Source of the DNA: an uncultured Acidimicrobiaceae bacterium
GTDB lineage: Bacteria; Actinomycetota; Acidimicrobiia; Spongiisociales; UBA5794
Direction of reading: 5' to 3'
DNA length: 35,383 bases
NCBI GenBank assembly: GCA_947258985.1
Contig: CAMYKI010000026.1
Span: 1 to 35,383, forward strand
The notes below the pieces were generated by a model that saw only the letters and a program-made list of their open reading frames with translations, was not told the DNA's origin and did no database searches. Below, piece by piece: positions 31,824 to 35,383 of this stretch (position 1 is the first letter of the stretch; each line of letters opens with the position of its first letter). The position numbers were made by a program, and so were the translations under genes.

Positions 31824-33647
31824 TTATTCGGTCGCCGGCAGCGGATCCGTCGTCTTCGCTCTGTCTCCGTTGCCATTCCCTTCGGCTTCGGTTTCCCACA
31901 GATCGCGGAACTCAGAACTCGTCTCCAGAAGCTCATCGAGCTTGCCCACAGCGACCACCCGGCCACCATCGAGGACGATGATTTGGTCGGCGCGCTGCAA
32001 CGCCGGCCGGCGGTGAGACACCACCAACGCCGTCGATTCCGCGTGCTCGGCGAACAGGCGCTCCCACAAGGTCTTCTCGGTATCAACATCGAGAGCGCTG
32101 GACAGATCGTCGAACACCAGCAGCTCCGGACCACGGACGAACATCCGCGCCGCCGCGGTGCGCTGCACCTGGCCGCCGGACAGACGCATCCCGAGCGGAC
32201 CGACGAGAGTCTCCAGGCCGTCGGGCATGTGCTCCACATCGCGGTCGAGGGCGGCCGATCGAATCGCGGCTTGGAGTTCCTCATCGCTCTCGTTGCGACC
32301 CAGCCGGAGGTTCTCCCGCAGGGTCATCGAAAAGAGCTTGGGAACCTGCGGGGTGTAGGCCGATCGGGGCGGCACAAAGAAGTTGTCCGGCTCGTCGACA
32401 ACTTCACCGTTCCAGCGAACGGTTCCCGCGTCGACATCGACCAAGCCCAGAATCGATCGCAGCAATGTGGTCTTCCCGGCACCGATCTTGCCGGTAACGA
32501 CCGTGAACGATCCGCGCTCGAGCTTCATATCTATGTTCTCGATGCCGTTGCGTGTACCCGGATAGCGGAAGCCCATCCCCTCTACCTCGAGCAAGTCGAG
32601 ACGCGCATCGTGAATCGGCGTCGCAAACTCCGGCATGTCACCGGTCAAGTGCAGTTCACGCTTTTGCACGAGCAGGTACGGATCGTCGCTGTGGAGCAGC
32701 GCAAACATGCGCTCGAACGAGACACCCGCCTGCTTGAAGCGGGCAATGAACGCTCCGATGAACCAGCCGGCGTCGGTGACGTAGTCGAGGAAGAAGACGA
32801 ACAAGGCAAATTCGCCAATCGTCAGCCCACCCGGCTGACCGAGGTTGTCCGACGCCAATATGAGGATCAGGCCCGTACCGATGCTCAACGTGTTCCAGAA
32901 GACCGATTCGAGGGTGGCGGTGAGCACCTTGTCCCGCACCATCATCTTGCGACGCTCGTCGTTGAGCTTCTCGAAGTGCTCGATCATGGGCTTCTCGACA
33001 CCGGCGACTTTGATCGACTGCACCGCTCCGTACATCTCGCCAAGAGCTCCGGTGATCCGCTCGGTGGCCTCACGCGCCGCGTTGCGATAGCGCCGGATAT
33101 GGGTCCCCGCGCGCTCAGCGACCACCACCATGAACAGCAAAGGGGCGAAGACGAGCAGCGTCATTTGGGCATCGATCGACGTCAGCACCGAGGCGGCAAT
33201 GATCCCGAACAGCAGCGTGCCCACGAGATCTACCGTCATGCTGGTGGCCTCTTCGACGTGCTCGACGTCCTCCCGGAACCGGCTGATGATCTCACCGGAC
33301 GCCTCCTCCACCGACTGGGCGCCGGGTAGGTCGAAGATGCGTTCGAGCATGTTGCGGCGAAGCGTGGAGCTGATTCGGAACATGAAGTTCACGTCATTCC
33401 ACATGGCGGTGAACATGAGCGCCAGCCTGGCCGCGCCGTAGCCCAGCAATGCCGCGATCAGGGTTGCCGGATTGAATCCGACAGTCCCCAGCTCGTCGAA
33501 GTAGCGCTGCGTAATCAAGGCCGGAATAACAGGAAGTACCCAGATCGAGGTCCACAGGAAGACGTTGGCCAGGTACCAGCCCGGTGCCGCCTTGATCAGC
33601 TCGCGCATCATGCGCAGTTGCGGCAGAGAGGATTTCCGGGTCGTCAT
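31824..33647 (-). CDS. ABC exporter half-transporter, degenerate Walker B subunit
   Basis: Type IV (multidrug/lipid-exporter-like) ABC half-transporter of 607 residues: an N-terminal six-helix transmembrane domain (about 20-330) and a C-terminal nucleotide-binding domain. The NBD has Walker A GKIGAGKTT (near 390), intact signature LSGGQVQR (near 490), Walker B LLVFDDLSSALD (near 512) and H-loop VVSHRRPAL. The catalytic glutamate after Walker B is replaced by aspartate (FDD instead of LDE), as in one subunit of heterodimeric exporters. The ATG at 33647 overlaps the stop of the partner gene (ATGA). The C-terminal tail is acidic/charged. Function is probably export of a lipid, drug or peptide; the substrate is unknown. 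Confidence 0.93.
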   Translation of the reverse strand: MTTRKSSLPQLRMMRELIKAAPGWYLANVFLWTSIWVLPVIPALITQRYFDELGTVGFNPATLIAALLGYGAARLALMFTAMWNDVNFMFRISSTLRRNMLERIFDLPGAQSVEEASGEIISRFREDVEHVEEATSMTVDLVGTLLFGIIAASVLTSIDAQMTLLVFAPLLFMVVVAERAGTHIRRYRNAAREATERITGALGEMYGAVQSIKVAGVEKPMIEHFEKLNDERRKMMVRDKVLTATLESVFWNTLSIGTGLILILASDNLGQPGGLTIGEFALFVFFLDYVTDAGWFIGAFIARFKQAGVSFERMFALLHSDDPYLLVQKRELHLTGDMPEFATPIHDARLDLLEVEGMGFRYPGTRNGIENIDMKLERGSFTVVTGKIGAGKTTLLRSILGLVDVDAGTVRWNGEVVDEPDNFFVPPRSAYTPQVPKLFSMTLRENLRLGRNESDEELQAAIRSAALDRDVEHMPDGLETLVGPLGMRLSGGQVQRTAAARMFVRGPELLVFDDLSSALDVDTEKTLWERLFAEHAESTALVVSHRRPALQRADQIIVLDGGRVVAVGKLDELLETSSEFRDLWETEAEGNGNGDRAKTTDPLPATE

Positions 33648-35383
33648 GCGAGCACCTCCTCCATGCCGGTCACCAGCAAGTGCGCCAACCTGGAATTCGG
33701 GTTGGCGGCGAGAGCGCTCCGCTCGCCGTACTCGACAACCTCGCCGTCTTCGAGGATCAGGATGTCGTCGGCCCGGGTCACCGTCGCCAACCGGTGGGCG
33801 ATGATGATGCCGGTGCGGTCCTGAAGGAGCCGATCGACGGCACGTTCGATGAGCTTCTCCGTCGCCGGGTCGAGCCGGGACGATGCCTCGTCGAGGATCA
33901 CCAGACCCGGATCCTCGAGGAAGATGCGGGTGAAGGCCAAGAGCTGGGCTTGACCCGCCGACAACCCGGAGCCGCCGGATTCAAGCCGGGTGTCGAGACC
34001 ATCCGGCATCGAGGCCAGCCATTCATCAAGTCCGAGTTCTTCGACAACCTCGTGGAGCCTGTCATCGGGAATGCTCTCGTCGAAGAAGGTCAGATTGTCA
34101 CGAACTGTCGCCCGAAACAGTTGGACGTCCTGGGTGACCATGCCGACATGGCGCCGCAGGCTGTGGATCTCCGCTCCCCGAATCTCGACCCCACCCAACC
34201 GGACACTCCCATGGAGGGGGTCGTAGAGGCGGGTGAGCAGCCGCGCCATCGTCGTCTTGCCGGAGCCGGAACGTCCCAGCACACCGAGCACGTGGCCCGG
34301 TTTGAGGTCGAGGGACACGTGGTCGAGGACAATGTCGTCGTCGTATCCGAACACGATGTCGTCGAGTTCGACCCGGAGAGCACCTTCCGGTATCGGCTCG
34401 GTGCCGGTGGTGTCGAGCTGCGAGGTGCGGTCAAAGAGGCCCTGCACCCGGGAGATTCCGGCGGCGGCCTTCTGGAACCGTTCCATCTGTTCCCGGATCT
34501 GTTCCATCGGGCGACGCGCCATCTCGGCGTACGAGAAGACCAGGAATACCCCGCCCAGCGTCAACGTGCCCTCGTTGAAGAACACCGACCCGAGCCAGAA
34601 CACGAGGACGGTACCGACCAGGTAGTTGGCGATCGAGGTGCCCCACAGCGCGGCAAAGCCCATCCGGCCCATCACCTGGTCGGGGAGCCAGGCGCGCAGG
34701 ATCGCAGTGAAACGGCGCAGCATGTAGCCGACTCCGCCATTGCCACGGATGTCTTCGGTGCCGCCGAGTTGCTCGCCGATGAGACCCATCAACTCGGCCG
34801 ACCTGGCCCGCACCTGCTTCCACAACGGCACAGCCCACGCCTGAATCCGGAGCATTACTCCAAGAGCGACGATGAAGAAGACCGTGATACCAAAACCGAT
34901 CCAGACGTTCTCCAGCCACAACATCACCATCACACCCACCATCAGAAGCGAGTTGCCGAGAACCCGGATGGCGAACGCCGAGAAGAAATCTGCCTGCGCG
35001 GTGACATCACCGTCGATCCGCTCGATCATCTCTCCCGGCGTGTGTTCCTTGTGGAAGCCCATGTCGAGATCGAGGACGTGGGCGGCCAGGTCGGCGCGCA
35101 TCTCATTGGTGGCGGTCCACCCGACCTGCTCGGCCAGATAGGTGGCGACCACGCCGAACACCTGGGTGAACACGGCAATCACCATGAACCAGATGGCGAT
35201 GGGGATCAACCGGCTGGTCGGCTCGCCGTCGATAGCGCGGTCGATGAACGTGCGTATCAACTGTGGTCCCACCAGCATCAGCCCGATGCTGGTGAACATG
35301 GCGATGGTGAGCAGCGCTACCCGCCCTTTCTGGCGGCGCAGGTAGTCATACAGGAGTCTTATGTAGGAGCGGACCGGGATCAT
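33644..35383 (-). CDS. ABC exporter half-transporter, catalytic Walker B subunit (may extend past window edge)
   Basis: Partner half-transporter, 579 residues visible, with six transmembrane helices (about 20-310) and an NBD: Walker A GRSGSGKTT (near 374), Walker B LVILDEASSRLD with the catalytic glutamate, and H-loop IIIAHRLAT. Its signature is altered to LSAGQAQ (near 474) instead of LSGGQ. Combined with the neighbour's Asp-substituted Walker B and intact LSGGQ, this predicts one consensus and one degenerate ATP site in a heterodimer. The visible ATG coincides with the window edge (35381-35383) and its N-terminus (MIPVRSYIRLLYDYLRRQKG) looks complete, but an upstream start cannot be excluded. 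Confidence 0.93.
   Translation of the reverse strand: MIPVRSYIRLLYDYLRRQKGRVALLTIAMFTSIGLMLVGPQLIRTFIDRAIDGEPTSRLIPIAIWFMVIAVFTQVFGVVATYLAEQVGWTATNEMRADLAAHVLDLDMGFHKEHTPGEMIERIDGDVTAQADFFSAFAIRVLGNSLLMVGVMVMLWLENVWIGFGITVFFIVALGVMLRIQAWAVPLWKQVRARSAELMGLIGEQLGGTEDIRGNGGVGYMLRRFTAILRAWLPDQVMGRMGFAALWGTSIANYLVGTVLVFWLGSVFFNEGTLTLGGVFLVFSYAEMARRPMEQIREQMERFQKAAAGISRVQGLFDRTSQLDTTGTEPIPEGALRVELDDIVFGYDDDIVLDHVSLDLKPGHVLGVLGRSGSGKTTMARLLTRLYDPLHGSVRLGGVEIRGAEIHSLRRHVGMVTQDVQLFRATVRDNLTFFDESIPDDRLHEVVEELGLDEWLASMPDGLDTRLESGGSGLSAGQAQLLAFTRIFLEDPGLVILDEASSRLDPATEKLIERAVDRLLQDRTGIIIAHRLATVTRADDILILEDGEVVEYGERSALAANPNSRLAHLLVTGMEEVLA

Noticed and set aside
31983-33329. 448-codon plus-strand open frame opposite the ABC exporter gene
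   Set aside because: Antisense to a canonical ABC exporter; Arg/Gln/His-rich low-quality protein with no motif.
1-35383. Defence system, CRISPR array, prophage or biosynthetic gene cluster
   Set aside because: I saw no direct-repeat array, nuclease/toxin pair, phage structural gene, NRPS/PKS domain or integrase anywhere in the window.

Overview
The window looks like the chromosome of a high-GC actinomycete (Actinomycetota), most likely an Acidimicrobiia-type or related deep-branching lineage. This is inferred from GC-rich third codon positions, GTG/TTG starts, dense 4-nt start/stop overlaps, a secreted DUF4397 plus SLH-repeat protein, and the gene complement (PEP carboxylase, Nfu_N protein, fused E1 alpha/beta, TetR/NarL regulators). 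I see no rRNA, tRNA, CRISPR array, integrase or transposase, so this reads as resident chromosome, not a mobile island.

Layout. 1-81 holds the tail of an unknown plus-strand gene, converging on ppc (PEP carboxylase, minus strand). A conserved hypothetical gene follows, divergent from a Leu/Val-type amino-acid dehydrogenase and a single-chain branched-chain 2-oxoacid dehydrogenase E1 (3.7-6.9 kb); together these suggest branched-chain amino-acid catabolism or acyl-CoA supply. Two 46-bp palindromic repeats precede a GNAT acetyltransferase (7.1-8.0 kb). A tight minus-strand operon, hyuA-hyuB-glcD-glcE-glcF, occupies 8.0-15.2 kb and combines a hydantoinase/oxoprolinase with a three-subunit glycolate-oxidase-like flavo/iron-sulfur dehydrogenase. 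A small Nfu N-domain protein diverges from it. An ABC-F ATPase with an attenuator-like leader, a RarD-type transporter, a membrane-anchored hypothetical protein, moaA, a fused folK-folE gene and folB fill 15.5-21.6 kb, all on the minus strand.

From 21.7 kb: a secreted two-DUF4397/three-SLH surface protein with a structured leader and a strong bidirectional terminator; an EamA transporter, a possible small ORF and a TetR regulator; a divergent SRPBCC gene whose promoter is overlapped by two matching operator-like sites; an orphan HTH regulator under a nested palindromic operator; and a VanZ-like membrane protein. Then come a sensor kinase/NarL-type regulator pair followed by an ABC-2 ATPase and permease, and finally a convergent pair of ABC exporter half-transporters with the split degeneracy of heterodimeric exporters (31.8-35.4 kb).

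Most of the content is recognisable housekeeping and transport. The points most worth a second look are regulatory: the possible three-codon leader peptide and anti-Shine-Dalgarno stem before the ABC-F gene, the nested TTGACA/TGTCAA operator at 26.63-26.70 kb, the paired 46-bp palindromes at 6.9-7.0 kb, the alternative hairpins before the SLH gene, and the long hairpin and small ORF at 31.56-31.82 kb. The hyuAB-glcDEF linkage and the FolK-FolE fusion are the most notable metabolic arrangements. I found nothing I could defend as a wholly new multi-gene system.
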